64,000 nucleotides of DNA from Rubrobacter taiwanensis (GCF_004337705.1 NZ_SKBU01000015.1:1-64000), one strand, 5' to 3'; positions 35,833-45,382 are shown, counted from the first letter of the stretch. Program-made: numbers and translations. Notes: a model not told the origin generated them from the sequence alone.

Positions 35833-36950
35833 CGGTGTGAAACCTCTCTCTCAGCAAGCTCCCGCGCCGCCCGGTCCACGGCGGTTATGGCCTCCATGGA
35901 GTCCGGCCTCCCGGCCGCGGGGATCCGTTCCAAAACACCCTCTATGATATCCGCGATCTCCAGAAACGCTATCCTCTTCTCCAGAAACGCCGCGACCGCC
36001 ACCTCGTCGGCCGCGTTGAGCGCGATCGGGTACGCACCCCCGGCCCGCCCGGCCTCGAGCGCGAGCGGCAGGCACCGGAAGATCTCATCCCGCGGCTCCT
36101 GGAAGGTCCAGACCGCGTCGAACGGCACCGTCTCCACCCCCGTCTCCACGCGCTCGGGGTGCGAGAGCCCGTAGGCTATGGGGATGCGCATATCCGGGAG
36201 GGCCGCGTGCAGGATCACCGACCCGTCCTTTAGCATCACCCCGCCGTGCACGATGGACTGCCGGTGCACGGCCACCTTTATGTCGTCGTAGGGGACGCCG
36301 AAGAGATGGTGCGCCTCTATGACCTCCAACCCCTTGTTCATCATCGTGGCGGAGTCCACTGTCACCCGCGCGCCCATCTCCCAGTTCGGGTGCTTGAGGG
36401 CGTCCTCCGGCCCCACCTCCAGCAGGTCCCGCTTCTCCAGCTCGAAGAACGGCCCGCCGGAGGCGGTGAGCAGCACACCGGCCAGCCCGCCGCCTCCCTC
36501 CAGACACTGGAAGATGGCCGAGTGCTCGGAGTCCACGGGGATGATCTGCCCCTCCCCGGCCAGCGACATCACCCACTCTCCACCGGCCACCAGCGACTCC
36601 TTGTTCGCCAGCGCCAGCCTGTTACCGGCCCGCAGGGCGCTCACCGTCGCCGCCAGACCGGCGAACCCCACGATGCCGTTGAGCACCACATCCACCGGGA
36701 CGGCCGCCAGCTCCTCCGCGGCCCGCTCGCCGCAGAGAAGCTTCGTTCCGGACGGGACGGACGGAACCTCGTCCCGGACGGCCACGTACTCCGGGCGGAA
36801 CTCGGCCGCCTGCCGCTCCAACACCTCCACGCTGGAGCCTCCCGCCGCCAGCCCGGCGACCTCGAACCTCTCCGGGTGGCGGCGGATCACATCGAGCGCC
36901 TGACGCCCGATGCTGCCGGTCGAACCGAGTACTGTCACACGCCGCCTCAT
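35829..36950 (-). CDS. dxr: 1-deoxy-D-xylulose 5-phosphate reductoisomerase
   Basis: NADPH enzyme making MEP from DXP. 373 residues with the N-terminal dinucleotide-binding motif GSTGSIGRQALDVI, the substrate/metal motif PVDSEHSAIFQCLEG and the MMNKGLEVIEAHHLF segment. It overlaps cdsA upstream and rseP downstream by 4 bases each, so is translated as part of a tight operon. Confidence 0.96.
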   Translation of the reverse strand: MRRRVTVLGSTGSIGRQALDVIRRHPERFEVAGLAAGGSSVEVLERQAAEFRPEYVAVRDEVPSVPSGTKLLCGERAAEELAAVPVDVVLNGIVGFAGLAATVSALRAGNRLALANKESLVAGGEWVMSLAGEGQIIPVDSEHSAIFQCLEGGGGLAGVLLTASGGPFFELEKRDLLEVGPEDALKHPNWEMGARVTVDSATMMNKGLEVIEAHHLFGVPYDDIKVAVHRQSIVHGGVMLKDGSVILHAALPDMRIPIAYGLSHPERVETGVETVPFDAVWTFQEPRDEIFRCLPLALEAGRAGGAYPIALNAADEVAVAAFLEKRIAFLEIADIIEGVLERIPAAGRPDSMEAITAVDRAARELAEREVSHR

Positions 36951-37723
36951 GGATGGATGATAAGGAGCGCGTAGTATACCGCAGGCGCGGTGAAGAGCAG
37001 GCTGTCTATCCGGTCCAGCACCCCGCCGTGGCCCGGCAGCATGTGGCCGGTGTCCTTGATGTCCAGAATGCGCTTCAGCAGCGACTCGAAGAGATCCCCT
37101 GCCTGGCTGAAGAGCGCCACCACGCCCCCCAGAAAGACGGCTGCAAGCGCCGGAAGCCCCAGAAAGACCGCGGAGGCGAGCCCGACGGCCAGCACGGTCA
37201 GCGCGCCCCCACCGACGGCCCCCTCCACCGTCTTGTTGGGGCTGGCGAGCGGGAAGATGCGATGCCGGCCGAAGAAGAGGCCGCAGAAGTAAGCCCCGGC
37301 GTCCGATATCCAGGGGCCTACGACGGCTATCAGCAGCGGCACGACGGGCTCCGGCAGCTCGGAGAGCAGGATCAGGTGCGCAAAAGCCGCCCCGATCCAG
37401 ACAGATCCCAGCAAAGCCCCCACCGCCGAGCGGAGCGAGCGCCGCTCCGGCCGCACAACGAGCCAGAGGAGGATCACCGGCAGGCTCAGCATGACCCCCG
37501 CCAGCGCCCCCACCTCATCCAGCGGGATCGCGAGCACAACGGGAGCGAGCGCGACGGTGATCGCGGCCGGAGCAGAGAGCGGCCGCAGGGCTCGAGAGAG
37601 CTCGCGGGCGGCGAGCCCGGCGAAGATGAGCACAGCAGCCACCACCGTCCAGCGGCCCAGATAGATGGCGGCCAGGATCGCCGGCGCCAGAACTGCGGCG
37701 GTGGCGAATCGCCACCTCAGCAT
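36947..37723 (-). CDS. cdsA: Phosphatidate cytidylyltransferase
   Basis: Makes CDP-diacylglycerol for PgsA. 258 residues, about seven membrane segments, and the C-terminal CDS signature (SLLKRILDIKD then PGHGGVLDRIDS). Located between uppS and dxr in the standard uppS-cdsA-dxr order. Confidence 0.94.
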   Translation of the reverse strand: MLRWRFATAAVLAPAILAAIYLGRWTVVAAVLIFAGLAARELSRALRPLSAPAAITVALAPVVLAIPLDEVGALAGVMLSLPVILLWLVVRPERRSLRSAVGALLGSVWIGAAFAHLILLSELPEPVVPLLIAVVGPWISDAGAYFCGLFFGRHRIFPLASPNKTVEGAVGGGALTVLAVGLASAVFLGLPALAAVFLGGVVALFSQAGDLFESLLKRILDIKDTGHMLPGHGGVLDRIDSLLFTAPAVYYALLIIHP

Positions 37724-37726
37724 CCC

Positions 37727-38470
37727 CTACACTCCACCCCGCCGGCGGGAGCGGTTGGCGTAGGCGTCGAGCGCGTGCAGGAACTCCTCCGGCGAGAAGT
37801 CCGGCCAGAGGGTATCGGTCACGTAGAACTCGGCATAGGCTATCTGCCAGAGCAGGAAGTTGGAGATCCTGAGCTCGCCGCTGGTGCGGATGAGCAGATC
37901 CACCTCCGGAAGCTCCGGCGCGTAGAGGTGGCGGGCGAAGGTCTCCTCGTCCACCTCGCCCGGGGACAGCCCGGCCGCAAGCATGCGCCGGGCGGCGTCC
38001 ACGATCTCGCTCCGCCCGCCGTAGTTGAGCGCTATGTAGACGTTGAGCCTCTCGTTGCGGCGGGTCAGCTCCTCGGCCTCCCCGATCGCCCGCAGCACGC
38101 TCTCCGGCAACCCGTCCCGGCGGCCGAGGAAGCGCAGGCGCGCCCCGCGCTCGTGCAGCTCCGGAACCTTGCCCCGAGCCGTCTCCAGAAAGAGCGACAT
38201 GAGGGCGTCGACCTCCTCCTCCGGCCGCACCCAGTTCTCGGTCGAGAAGGCGTACAGGGTGAGGTACTTGACCCCGGCCCGGCCGGCCGTCTCCAGAAGC
38301 GGCGTGAGCACCTGCACCCCGGCCCGGTGACCGGCCGTCCGGGGCAGCCAGCGGCGCCGGGCCCAGCGGCCGTTGCCGTCCATGATAATGGCGACGTGGC
38401 GCGGGACCCTCGCGGGGTCCAGTCGGGCGAGGACCTCCTCCGCCCGGTCCTTGTGAGCGAGCCTGAGTAT
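37727..38470 (-). CDS. uppS: Undecaprenyl diphosphate synthase (cis-prenyltransferase)
   Basis: Builds the C55 lipid carrier for peptidoglycan from FPP and IPP. The signature RHVAIIMDGNGRWARRR (catalytic Asp) and the C-terminal DLLIRTSGELRISNFLLWQ are clear. The motif RHVAII precedes the first in-frame ATG, so the gene must start upstream. Options are ATA 38470 (GGAGG 8 bases before, 247 residues) or CTG 38422 (AGGAGG 11 bases before, 231 residues). I show the longer form; the start is uncertain. Confidence 0.88.
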   Translation of the reverse strand: MLRLAHKDRAEEVLARLDPARVPRHVAIIMDGNGRWARRRWLPRTAGHRAGVQVLTPLLETAGRAGVKYLTLYAFSTENWVRPEEEVDALMSLFLETARGKVPELHERGARLRFLGRRDGLPESVLRAIGEAEELTRRNERLNVYIALNYGGRSEIVDAARRMLAAGLSPGEVDEETFARHLYAPELPEVDLLIRTSGELRISNFLLWQIAYAEFYVTDTLWPDFSPEEFLHALDAYANRSRRRGGV

Positions 38471-38473
38471 CGG

Positions 38474-39034
38474 CTAGACCTCCATCAGCTCGGCCTCTTT
38501 GTCCCTAAGCATGGCGTCTATCTGGCCGATGTAGCGGTCGGTCAGCCTCTGCAGCTCCTCCTCCACCCGCCGCTCGTCGTCCTCAGAGATCTCACCCTCC
38601 CGGCGCCACTCGCCAATCTCGCGCATCTCGGCCCGGCGGATGTTCCGTATGGAGACCCGCCCCTCCTCGGCCATGCCGCGCACGACCCGGATCAGCTCCC
38701 GGCGCCGCTCCTCGGTCAGCTCGGGGATGGGCAGGCGGATGACCTTGCCGTCGCTCTGCGGGTTCAGCCCGATGTCCGACTCCCGGATGGCCTTCTCGAT
38801 GGCCTTGATGGTGTTGGGGTCGAACGGGGTGACCGTGATCAGACGAGCCTCGGGCACGTTTATCCCGGCCACGCTCCTGAGCGGCATCCGCGAGCCGTAG
38901 GCCTCAACCTCGATGCGGTCCAGGATGGCGGGGTTGGCCCGTCCGGTGCGGACGGTGGCGAACTCCCGCCGGACGGCCTCGACCGACTTCTTCATGCGCG
39001 CTTCGGCACCGGAGAGGTCCACAACGTCCGTCAT
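38474..39034 (-). CDS. frr: Ribosome recycling factor
   Basis: Splits post-termination ribosomes with EF-G. 186 residues with the tRNA-mimic helices (RTGRANPAILDRIEVEAYG, PFDPNTIKAIEKAI) and a C-terminal helix. Sits in the rpsB-tsf-pyrH-frr-uppS-cdsA order, which is widely conserved; 4 bases separate it from pyrH. Confidence 0.96.
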   Translation of the reverse strand: MTDVVDLSGAEARMKKSVEAVRREFATVRTGRANPAILDRIEVEAYGSRMPLRSVAGINVPEARLITVTPFDPNTIKAIEKAIRESDIGLNPQSDGKVIRLPIPELTEERRRELIRVVRGMAEEGRVSIRNIRRAEMREIGEWRREGEISEDDERRVEEELQRLTDRYIGQIDAMLRDKEAELMEV

Positions 39035-39038
39035 CTCT

Positions 39039-39791
39039 TCAATCTCCTCTTTCGCCGCCGTTCCAGATCAGGGACCCTACGCGCTCCCCCTGCAGGATCC
39101 TGCGGAGGTTGCCGGATCTAAGTATATCGAAAACGACTATCGGCAAGCGCTCCCCGCTGCACAGCGTGGCGGCCGTGTGGTCCATGACCCGGAGGTTCCT
39201 GGAGAGGAGCTCCATGTAGTCCAGGTACGGGATGCGCCGGGCGTCCGGATGCTTGAGCGGGTCCTTGTCGTAGACGCCGTCCACCCGGTTTTTGGCCATC
39301 AGCAGCGCGTCGGCCCCGATCTCCAGCGCCCTGAGCGCCGCCCCGGTGTCGGTGGTGAAGAAGGGGTTGCCCGTCCCGGCCGCGAAGATGACCACCCGGC
39401 CCTTCTCCAGATGCCTTATGGCGCGCCGGCGGATGTACGGCTCGGCGACCTCCTGGATCTGGATCGCGGTCTGCACCCGGGTGGGGATCTCCCGCCGCTC
39501 CAGCGCGGACTGCAGGGCCACGGCGTTGATAACCGTGCCTAGCATGGCCATGTAGTCCGCTGTGGCACTCTCTATCCCCAGCTCCTCGGCCACCTGTGAG
39601 CCGCGGAAGATGTTTCCGCCCCCGACCACGATGGCGAGCTCGGCCCCCGCTTCGACGGCCTCCTCGACCTGGGTGGCCGTCACCTCCAGGCTCTTCGGGT
39701 CTATGCCGTAGCCCTCGTCCCCGGCCATGCTCTCGCCGGAGAGCTTGAGCACGACCCGCCTTACGGGGCCCAGCGTGATCTCGGAGGCCAA
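39039..39791 (-). CDS. pyrH: UMP kinase
   Basis: Phosphorylates UMP in pyrimidine nucleotide synthesis. 250 residues with the amino-acid-kinase motifs [20 protein letters not shown] and [22 protein letters not shown] 39791 is the most likely start; it lies 4 bases after the tsf stop. Confidence 0.95.
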   Translation of the reverse strand: MASEITLGPVRRVVLKLSGESMAGDEGYGIDPKSLEVTATQVEEAVEAGAELAIVVGGGNIFRGSQVAEELGIESATADYMAMLGTVINAVALQSALERREIPTRVQTAIQIQEVAEPYIRRRAIRHLEKGRVVIFAAGTGNPFFTTDTGAALRALEIGADALLMAKNRVDGVYDKDPLKHPDARRIPYLDYMELLSRNLRVMDHTAATLCSGERLPIVVFDILRSGNLRRILQGERVGSLIWNGGERGD

Positions 39792-39795
39792 CTCG

Positions 39796-40383
39796 TTAGA
39801 GCTCGTAGCGGGTGAACCGCCGGACGGTTATGTTCTCTCCGATCCTTCCGATCGCCTCCTGTACCAGCTCGCCGACGGTCCTCTCCGGGTCCTTGACGAA
39901 GGGCTGGGTCATGAGGGCCTGCTCGGCCTCCCACTTCTTCAGCTTCCCCTCGACGATGGAGCGCGTCACCTGCTCGGGCTTGTTCATCTCGGCCGCCTGC
40001 TTCTCGAAGATGGCCCGCTCCTGCGCCCTCACCTCTTCAGGGATGTCCTCCGGTCTTACGACCAGGGGCTTCATCGAGGCGATGTGCATCGCGATGTCGC
40101 GCACGAGCTGCCTGAACTCCTCCGTGCGGGCCACGAAGTCCGTCTCACAGTTGACCTCGACGAGAACCCCAACCCTGCCGTTGAAGTGTATGTAGGCGTC
40201 TATCAGGCCCTCGTTCGTCTCGCGGGCGCTCTTCTTGGCCGCGATCGCCTGCCCGCGCTCCTTGAGGATCCGGCGCGCGCCGTCGAGATCTCCACCGGAC
40301 TCCTCGAGAGCCCTCTTGACGTCCATCATCCCCGCCGCGGTCTCCTCCCGCAGCTGCTTGATCTTCTCTATGGTGCTCGCCAC
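39796..40383 (-). CDS. tsf: Elongation factor Ts (short form)
   Basis: Nucleotide exchange factor for EF-Tu. 195 residues: UBA-like N-terminus ([19 protein letters not shown]) and a core with NCETDFVAR. It lacks much of the second subdomain present in the ~280-residue E. coli form and matches the short Thermus-like type. It follows rpsB after 1 base. Confidence 0.95.
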   Translation of the reverse strand: MASTIEKIKQLREETAAGMMDVKRALEESGGDLDGARRILKERGQAIAAKKSARETNEGLIDAYIHFNGRVGVLVEVNCETDFVARTEEFRQLVRDIAMHIASMKPLVVRPEDIPEEVRAQERAIFEKQAAEMNKPEQVTRSIVEGKLKKWEAEQALMTQPFVKDPERTVGELVQEAIGRIGENITVRRFTRYEL

Positions 40384-40384
40384 T

Positions 40385-41341
40385 CTACTTCTCCTCGGTC
40401 TCGTCGGTGGTCTCCGCGCCGCTCGTCGTGCCCTCGGACCGCCCGGCCTCGGCCGGCTCCTGGGCGGCGAACGCCGACGCCTCCTCCGCCTCCGGCTGCT
40501 CCTCGCCCATCGCCTCGCCGGCCGCCTCCGGAGCGGGCCCGGCCCCGGTCTCCCGCCGCTGCGCGGCGACCGAGACTATCTCCTCACCGACCTGCGCCTC
40601 CTCCACGACGGGCGGGAGCGGCCGGTCCGAAGACTCGCCCCCGGTACCGCCCCGGCCCTCCAGGATGGCATCCGCTATGAGGCGGGTGATGAGGTTGATG
40701 GAACGGATGGCGTCGTCGTTGCCCGGGATGACGTAGTCTATGACGTCCGGGTCGCAGTTGGTGTCGGTTATGGCGACGACCGGGATCTTGAGCCGGTTGG
40801 CCTCCCGGACGATCAGCTCCTCCCGCCTGGGGTCCACGACGAAGAGCGCCGCCGGCAGCCGCTCCATCTCGGTGATGCCGGCGAAGTTCCGGCGCAGCTT
40901 CTGAAACTCCCGGTACAGGGCGAACCACTCCTTGCCGGTCCGCTCCTCCTCGGGGGTCGCCTCCACCCGGGCCATGAGGTCCTTGAAGTACTGGATGCGG
41001 CCATGGATGGTCTGGAAGTTGGTGAGCATCCCCCCGATGTACCGCTCGGCGACATAGGGCATTCCACAGCGGATGGCCTGCTCGGCTATGGTGAGCTGGG
41101 CCTGCTTCTTGGTGCCCACAAAGAGCACCTCACGCCCGGCCTCGGCCACACTGCGGACGAACCTGCGCGCCTCCTCCAGCAGCTCCAGCGTCTGGTCCAG
41201 ATCGATGATGTGAACCCCGGCGCGTTCGGCGAAGATGTAGGGCTTCATCTTGGGGTTCCACCGGCGGGCCTGATGCCCGAAGTGGACGCCGGCCTCAAGC
41301 AACTCTCTGACGCCTATACCCTGCGTGCTTGTGGTCTCCAA
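40385..41341 (-). CDS. rpsB: 30S ribosomal protein S2 with acidic C-terminal extension
   Basis: Small-subunit protein. TTG 41341 with GGAGAG upstream gives 318 residues; the first conserved part is VRELLEAGVHFGHQARRWNPKM. The S2 core ends near residue 230; the remaining ~85 residues are an Ala/Glu/Gly/Pro-rich acidic tail. Long tails of this sort occur in some actinobacterial S2 proteins. An apparently structured leader precedes it. Confidence 0.93.
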   Translation of the reverse strand: METTSTQGIGVRELLEAGVHFGHQARRWNPKMKPYIFAERAGVHIIDLDQTLELLEEARRFVRSVAEAGREVLFVGTKKQAQLTIAEQAIRCGMPYVAERYIGGMLTNFQTIHGRIQYFKDLMARVEATPEEERTGKEWFALYREFQKLRRNFAGITEMERLPAALFVVDPRREELIVREANRLKIPVVAITDTNCDPDVIDYVIPGNDDAIRSINLITRLIADAILEGRGGTGGESSDRPLPPVVEEAQVGEEIVSVAAQRRETGAGPAPEAAGEAMGEEQPEAEEASAFAAQEPAEAGRSEGTTSGAETTDETEEK

Positions 41342-41490
41342 AGCTCTCTCCTTTAGAGGTGGTTCGCTCCTCCGCCCGCGCTCGCAATCCGGAAGGTCTC
41401 CGGACCACCACCCGGGCCCGAAGCGGGCCATCGCGGGCGTGCGTGATCCTGTTAAACCCGCGAAATGTTAGCACAAGCCTCCCCGCGCTT
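41342..41490 (-). promoter_or_regulatory. rpsB promoter and structured 5' leader
   Basis: 149 bases between the whiG stop and rpsB. Two stable hairpins are visible: GGCCCG/CGGGCC with a 3-base loop (41415-41429) and TCCGGA/TCCGGA with a 5-base loop (41388-41404). A weak promoter candidate (TTGTGC near 41472 and TAACAG about 16 bases on) lies upstream. An S2 autoregulatory leader is a reasonable guess. Confidence 0.4.
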
Positions 41491-42309
41491 CTACAGGTTC
41501 AGCGCCACCGGGTGGTGGGCCAGATGCTCCCGGAGCTTCCTGAGGGCCTTCTGCCGGATCTGGGAGACCCGGCCCTCGGTCAGATTCATGGCCCGGCCGA
41601 TCTCCTTCAGTGTGAGCCCCTCATAGAAGTAGAACATGGCCACGAGCCGCTCCCTGTCATCCAGCGTCTCTATGGCGGCGATGAGCTGCTCCCGAAGCTC
41701 CCTGCGATCGGCCCACGACTGGGGGTCCGGCGCCCCGGTATCGGCTATGAGCGACTGGAACTCCACACCCTCTTCGCCCTCGATGCGCGCCTCCAGCGAG
41801 GCCACTTGAGACCGGGAGTACTGGCTCTGAAACCTGCGGTACTCCTCGAAGCTTATGCCCAGCTCCTCGGCCACCTCCTCGTCGCTGGGGGTCCGCCTGA
41901 GGCGATGGATGAGGGCGTTGGTGGCCCGCTCCACGTCCTGAGCCCTGCGGCGGACGCTGCGCGGCACCCAGTCCTGCTGGCGGATCTCGTTGAGCATGGC
42001 CCAGCGGATCTTGGAGATGGCGTAGGACTCGAACTTGACGTTGCGCTCCGGCTCGAAGCTCTCCACGGCCTCGAGCAAACCCACCAGCCCCCAGGAGATG
42101 AGATCCCCGAGGTCCAGATGCTTGCCGACGCGTGCGTACACCCTGCCCGCAACGTACTTCACGAGCGGAGAGTAGTTGGTCACCAACCGGTCCCGGTAGC
42201 CGTCCGCCCGCCGGCGGAGCTCCCGCCCACGGGAGGCGTCCGCCTCCGCCAGCCGCCGCCGGGCCTCGAAGTACCGCTGCCAAAGGGATCCGAGCGTCTC
42301 GCGGGTCAT
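41491..42309 (-). CDS. whiG: WhiG/FliA-type RNA polymerase sigma factor
   Basis: 272-residue sigma-70 family member lacking region 1.1. Region 2 reads LVTNYSPLVKYVAGRV...DLISWGLVGLLEAVE and contains YAISKIRWAMLNEIRQQDW; region 4 has LTLKEIGRAMNLTEGRVSQI. This is the WhiG/FliA subgroup; with no flagellar genes and with an RsiG-like protein at 5391, WhiG is favoured. ATG 42309 overlaps the dprA stop. The whiG location beside dprA/comM and rpsB matches Streptomyces. Confidence 0.87.
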   Translation of the reverse strand: MTRETLGSLWQRYFEARRRLAEADASRGRELRRRADGYRDRLVTNYSPLVKYVAGRVYARVGKHLDLGDLISWGLVGLLEAVESFEPERNVKFESYAISKIRWAMLNEIRQQDWVPRSVRRRAQDVERATNALIHRLRRTPSDEEVAEELGISFEEYRRFQSQYSRSQVASLEARIEGEEGVEFQSLIADTGAPDPQSWADRRELREQLIAAIETLDDRERLVAMFYFYEGLTLKEIGRAMNLTEGRVSQIRQKALRKLREHLAHHPVALNL

Positions 42310-43397
42310 TCCACCCTCACCCGGACGTAGGCGTTGCCGGGGCTCCGCACCACATACCCCTTGACCTCCAGCATCGAGAGCGCCGGGAGGAGCTCCTCCA
42401 TCCCGAACCCACCGCGCGTGGCGATCTCATCCACCGGCGTCGGCTCCCAGCCCACCTCCCGCAGCACCGCCGCCTCCACCGCGGGCAGCTCGCCGGACAG
42501 CGGCCCGTCACCACGCTCCGGCTCTCCACCGGGGGCGACGAGCTCCAGAAACTCCCGCACGTCCCAGATCACGCCCGCCCCGTCGGCGAGGAGCCGGTTC
42601 GAGCCCCGGCACTCCGGCGCCCGCACAGGACCGGGGACGGCGAAGACGTCCCGCCCCTGCTCCAGAGCGTGGCGGGCCGTGATGAGCGCCCCGCTCTTCT
42701 CGGCAGCCTCAACCACGACCACTACCTCGGCCAGCCCGGAGATGATCCGATTGCGGGCCGGGAAGCGCCACGGCAGCGGGGCCTCGCCGGGAGGATACTC
42801 GGAGATTATGCACCCCGCCTCCCTCACGCCCCTGAAGAGCCGCGCGTTTTGCCGGGGATAGATAACGTCCACACCGCATCCGAGCACCCCCGCAGTGCTC
42901 CCCCCGGCCTCCAAAGCACCGGCGTGCGCCGCGGCGTCTATGCCGAGCGCCAGACCGCTCACGACGCACACCCCGCGCTCCCCGAGCCCCCGTCCCAGCT
43001 CCCGCGCAATCTCCCGGCCGCCCGCCGTGGCCTTGCGCGACCCGACCACGGCGACCGCGGAACGCTCCTCGGGAAACTCTCTGCCCAGCCGGAAGAGGGC
43101 CGGCGGCGGATCGGGGATCTGGCGCAGCCTCCCGGGGTAGGCGGCATCGGCGAGCGTGTCGGCCCGAACCCCGGAGCGCGCCAGCCGCGCAAGCAGCTCC
43201 TCCGGATCGTAGCTCTCCCGCAGCCGCCGGTAGATCCGGCGCGCCCCGCCCCGCAGCCCCGCCCGTTCGCAGAACTCCTCGGGCGGCAGCTCCAGCACGC
43301 TCTCCGGCGGCATCCCGTCCATGCGGGAGGTGAAGCTGCTCCCCGCGGCGGCCTGCAGCAGGGAGAGGAACAGGAAGGCCTCACGCGCGCTAACCAT
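42306..43397 (-). CDS. dprA: DNA processing protein DprA
   Basis: Loads RecA on incoming single-stranded DNA in transformation. 363 residues: N-terminal helical domain, Rossmann core (VGSRKATAGG, VSGLALGIDAAAHAGAL, GCGVDVIYP, SEYPPG) and a C-terminal winged helix. I choose ATG 43397, just inside the end of comM; TTG 43403 is possible. Overlaps whiG by 4 bases. Confidence 0.93.
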   Translation of the reverse strand: MVSAREAFLFLSLLQAAAGSSFTSRMDGMPPESVLELPPEEFCERAGLRGGARRIYRRLRESYDPEELLARLARSGVRADTLADAAYPGRLRQIPDPPPALFRLGREFPEERSAVAVVGSRKATAGGREIARELGRGLGERGVCVVSGLALGIDAAAHAGALEAGGSTAGVLGCGVDVIYPRQNARLFRGVREAGCIISEYPPGEAPLPWRFPARNRIISGLAEVVVVVEAAEKSGALITARHALEQGRDVFAVPGPVRAPECRGSNRLLADGAGVIWDVREFLELVAPGGEPERGDGPLSGELPAVEAAVLREVGWEPTPVDEIATRGGFGMEELLPALSMLEVKGYVVRSPGNAYVRVRVE

Positions 43398-44898
43398 CCG
43401 CAACCCCGGCCTTCCTGTAATTGAGCGCCTCGGCGAGATGGCGGGCGGAGATCTCTCCCTCCCCCTCCAGATCGGCCACGGTGCGCGCGACCTTCAAAAC
43501 CCGGTCGTGCGCCCGGCCGGAGAGCCCCAGGCCGTCGATCGCCCGGGCGAGCAGCGCCTCGGCGTCGTGCCCAAGACGGCAGACCTCCCGCAGCTTCCGG
43601 ACCGGCAGCGCCGCGTTCGGCACCCCCTGCCGCGCGAGCTGTATCTGCCGGGCCCGCACCACCCGCTCCCGGATCGTGGCCGAGGGCTCGGAGCGCTCCT
43701 CTCCCCGCAGCTCCCGCCGTGCAAGCCGCGCCACCTCAATGAAGATGTCCAGCCGGTCCAGCAGCGGCCCGGAGAGACGGCTCCGGTAGCGCTCGATCTG
43801 CCCGGCCGAACACCGGCATTCCCGCCGCGGATCTCCCAGATACCCGCACGGACAGGGGTTCATGGAGCAGACGAGCGTGATCCGAGCCGGGTAGGTGAGC
43901 GACCCCGCCGCGCGCGAGATGGTCACGCACCCGTCCTCCAGCGGCTGGCGCAGGGCCTCTATCGCAGCCCGGCCGAACTCCGGGAACTCGTCCAGGAAGA
44001 GCACCCCGTTGTGCGCCAGTGAGATCTCCCCGGGCCGGGGATTGCTTCCGCCCCCGGCGAGCCCGGCGGTCGAGATGGTGTGGTGCGGTGCCCGGAAGGG
44101 CCGCCGCCGTCGCAGCCCGCCCCCTTCCCCGGCGGCGCTGTAGATCTTGGCAACCTCGATCCCCTCCTCCGTGGTGAGCGGCGGCAGAATACCCGGCAGC
44201 CTCCGGGAGAGCATCGTCTTCCCCGAACCGGGTGGGCCGCTCATGAGCACGTTGTGCGCCCCGGCCGCCGCGACCTCCAGCGCCCGCTTGGCGTGCCGCT
44301 GGCCGAAGACGTCGGCGAAGTCTTCCGGAGGAACCCGTTCCTCCGCCGAGTCAAGACCGCCCGGCCCGGCGGGGGGAATGGTCCGCTCTCCCGCCAGAAA
44401 ATCCACGGCCTCCCGCAAACTCCGGACCCCGTACACCTCTATCCCCCGGACGCACGCGGCCTCGGCCGCGTTTTCCGCGGGTATCACGAGCCGCCGCAGC
44501 CCCCGCCGGCGAGCCCCCTCGGCCAGCGAGAGCGCCCCCCGGACGCCCCGCACTCCCCCCTCCAGCGAGAGCTCCCCCGCAAAAGCCGCGTCCTCCAGCA
44601 CGCCGCGCTCCAACACGCCCGAGACGGCCAGGATCGCCAGAGCTATGGGCAGGTCGAAGGCCGGCCCCTCCTTGCGCAGATCGGCGGGAGCCAGATTAAC
44701 TATGACCTTCCTGCCGGGGAACCGGAAGCCGCTGTTGGAGATGGCGACCCGCACCCGCTCCCTCGACTCCTGTACCGCGGCATCCGGCAACCCCACCACG
44801 GCGAAGCCCGGCAGGCCGGAACTTATGTCCACCTCCACCTCGACCGGCAGCGCATCTATGCCGACCAGCGCCAGGCTCCAAGCTCGACAGAAAGACAT
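43390..44898 (-). CDS. comM: ComM/YifB-family AAA+ ATPase
   Basis: Hexameric branch-migration helicase that aids natural transformation; older annotations call it Mg-chelatase-like. 502 residues: Lon-protease-like N-terminal domain (VEVDISSGLPGFAVVGLPD), AAA+ core with Walker A GPPGSGKTM and Walker B FLDEFPEF, and a CxnCxCx zinc-like cluster (CSMNPCPCGYLGD...CRC). ATG 44898. Upstream is a TATAAT box at 44988-44993. Confidence 0.93.
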   Translation of the reverse strand: MSFCRAWSLALVGIDALPVEVEVDISSGLPGFAVVGLPDAAVQESRERVRVAISNSGFRFPGRKVIVNLAPADLRKEGPAFDLPIALAILAVSGVLERGVLEDAAFAGELSLEGGVRGVRGALSLAEGARRRGLRRLVIPAENAAEAACVRGIEVYGVRSLREAVDFLAGERTIPPAGPGGLDSAEERVPPEDFADVFGQRHAKRALEVAAAGAHNVLMSGPPGSGKTMLSRRLPGILPPLTTEEGIEVAKIYSAAGEGGGLRRRRPFRAPHHTISTAGLAGGGSNPRPGEISLAHNGVLFLDEFPEFGRAAIEALRQPLEDGCVTISRAAGSLTYPARITLVCSMNPCPCGYLGDPRRECRCSAGQIERYRSRLSGPLLDRLDIFIEVARLARRELRGEERSEPSATIRERVVRARQIQLARQGVPNAALPVRKLREVCRLGHDAEALLARAIDGLGLSGRAHDRVLKVARTVADLEGEGEISARHLAEALNYRKAGVADG

Positions 44899-44987
44899 AT
44901 GGGTAAGGAGCCATCCTCCCTAGAGCTCTGTGCCTATCTCCCTGTCCCCTGAGCCGTTCCTTCGTATGCTTCAGGAAACCAACCTGT

Positions 44988-44993
44988 ATTATA
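44988..44993 (-). promoter_or_regulatory. -10 box upstream of comM-dprA-whiG
   Basis: TATAAT on the - strand within GTATTATAT (44986-44994) in the 130-base gap between yraN and comM. Predicted start about 44981, leader about 84 bases. No good -35. Here strand composition does not flip. Confidence 0.5.
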
Positions 44994-45028
44994 TGCGATC
45001 CAGACTCGCCGGAGAACGGACGCCTGCT

Positions 45029-45382
45029 CTAGAATGCGCCCTCGACGTGACGGACCCTGATCCGCCCGTCACGCCCCGCCAGCACGCCGACGACGTCGAA
45101 GCGCAGCTCCTCGAACTCAGCCCCCTCCCGGACCAGGTAATGCTCGGCCACGCGCCGGATCTTCCGCCGCTTGCGGGCCGTGACGCTCTCTACAGGCTCC
45201 CCAAAGCCCAGCCCCCGCCGCAGCTTGACCTCCACGAAGACGAGGAGCGCGCCCCTGCGCACGATGAGATCCACCTCCCCGAACCGTGTGCGGTAGTTAC
45301 GGGCTACGAGCTCGTACCCCGCTCGCGCCAGGTAGCGGGCCGCGATCTCCTCCCCGGCCCTCCCGGCATCGCGGGTGCTCAG
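45029..45382 (-). CDS. yraN: YraN-like nuclease-fold protein (UPF0102)
   Basis: 117-residue protein with a restriction-endonuclease-like fold: RNYRTRFGEVDLIVRRG and LVFVEVKLR give the D...ExK-type residues. The cellular role is unknown. The start is probably CTG 45382, overlapping the rnhB stop as CTGA, giving the typical N-terminus; the frame is open to 45436 but overlaps rnhB. The rnhB-yraN-comM-dprA order is widespread. Confidence 0.85.
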   Translation of the reverse strand: MSTRDAGRAGEEIAARYLARAGYELVARNYRTRFGEVDLIVRRGALLVFVEVKLRRGLGFGEPVESVTARKRRKIRRVAEHYLVREGAEFEELRFDVVGVLAGRDGRIRVRHVEGAF

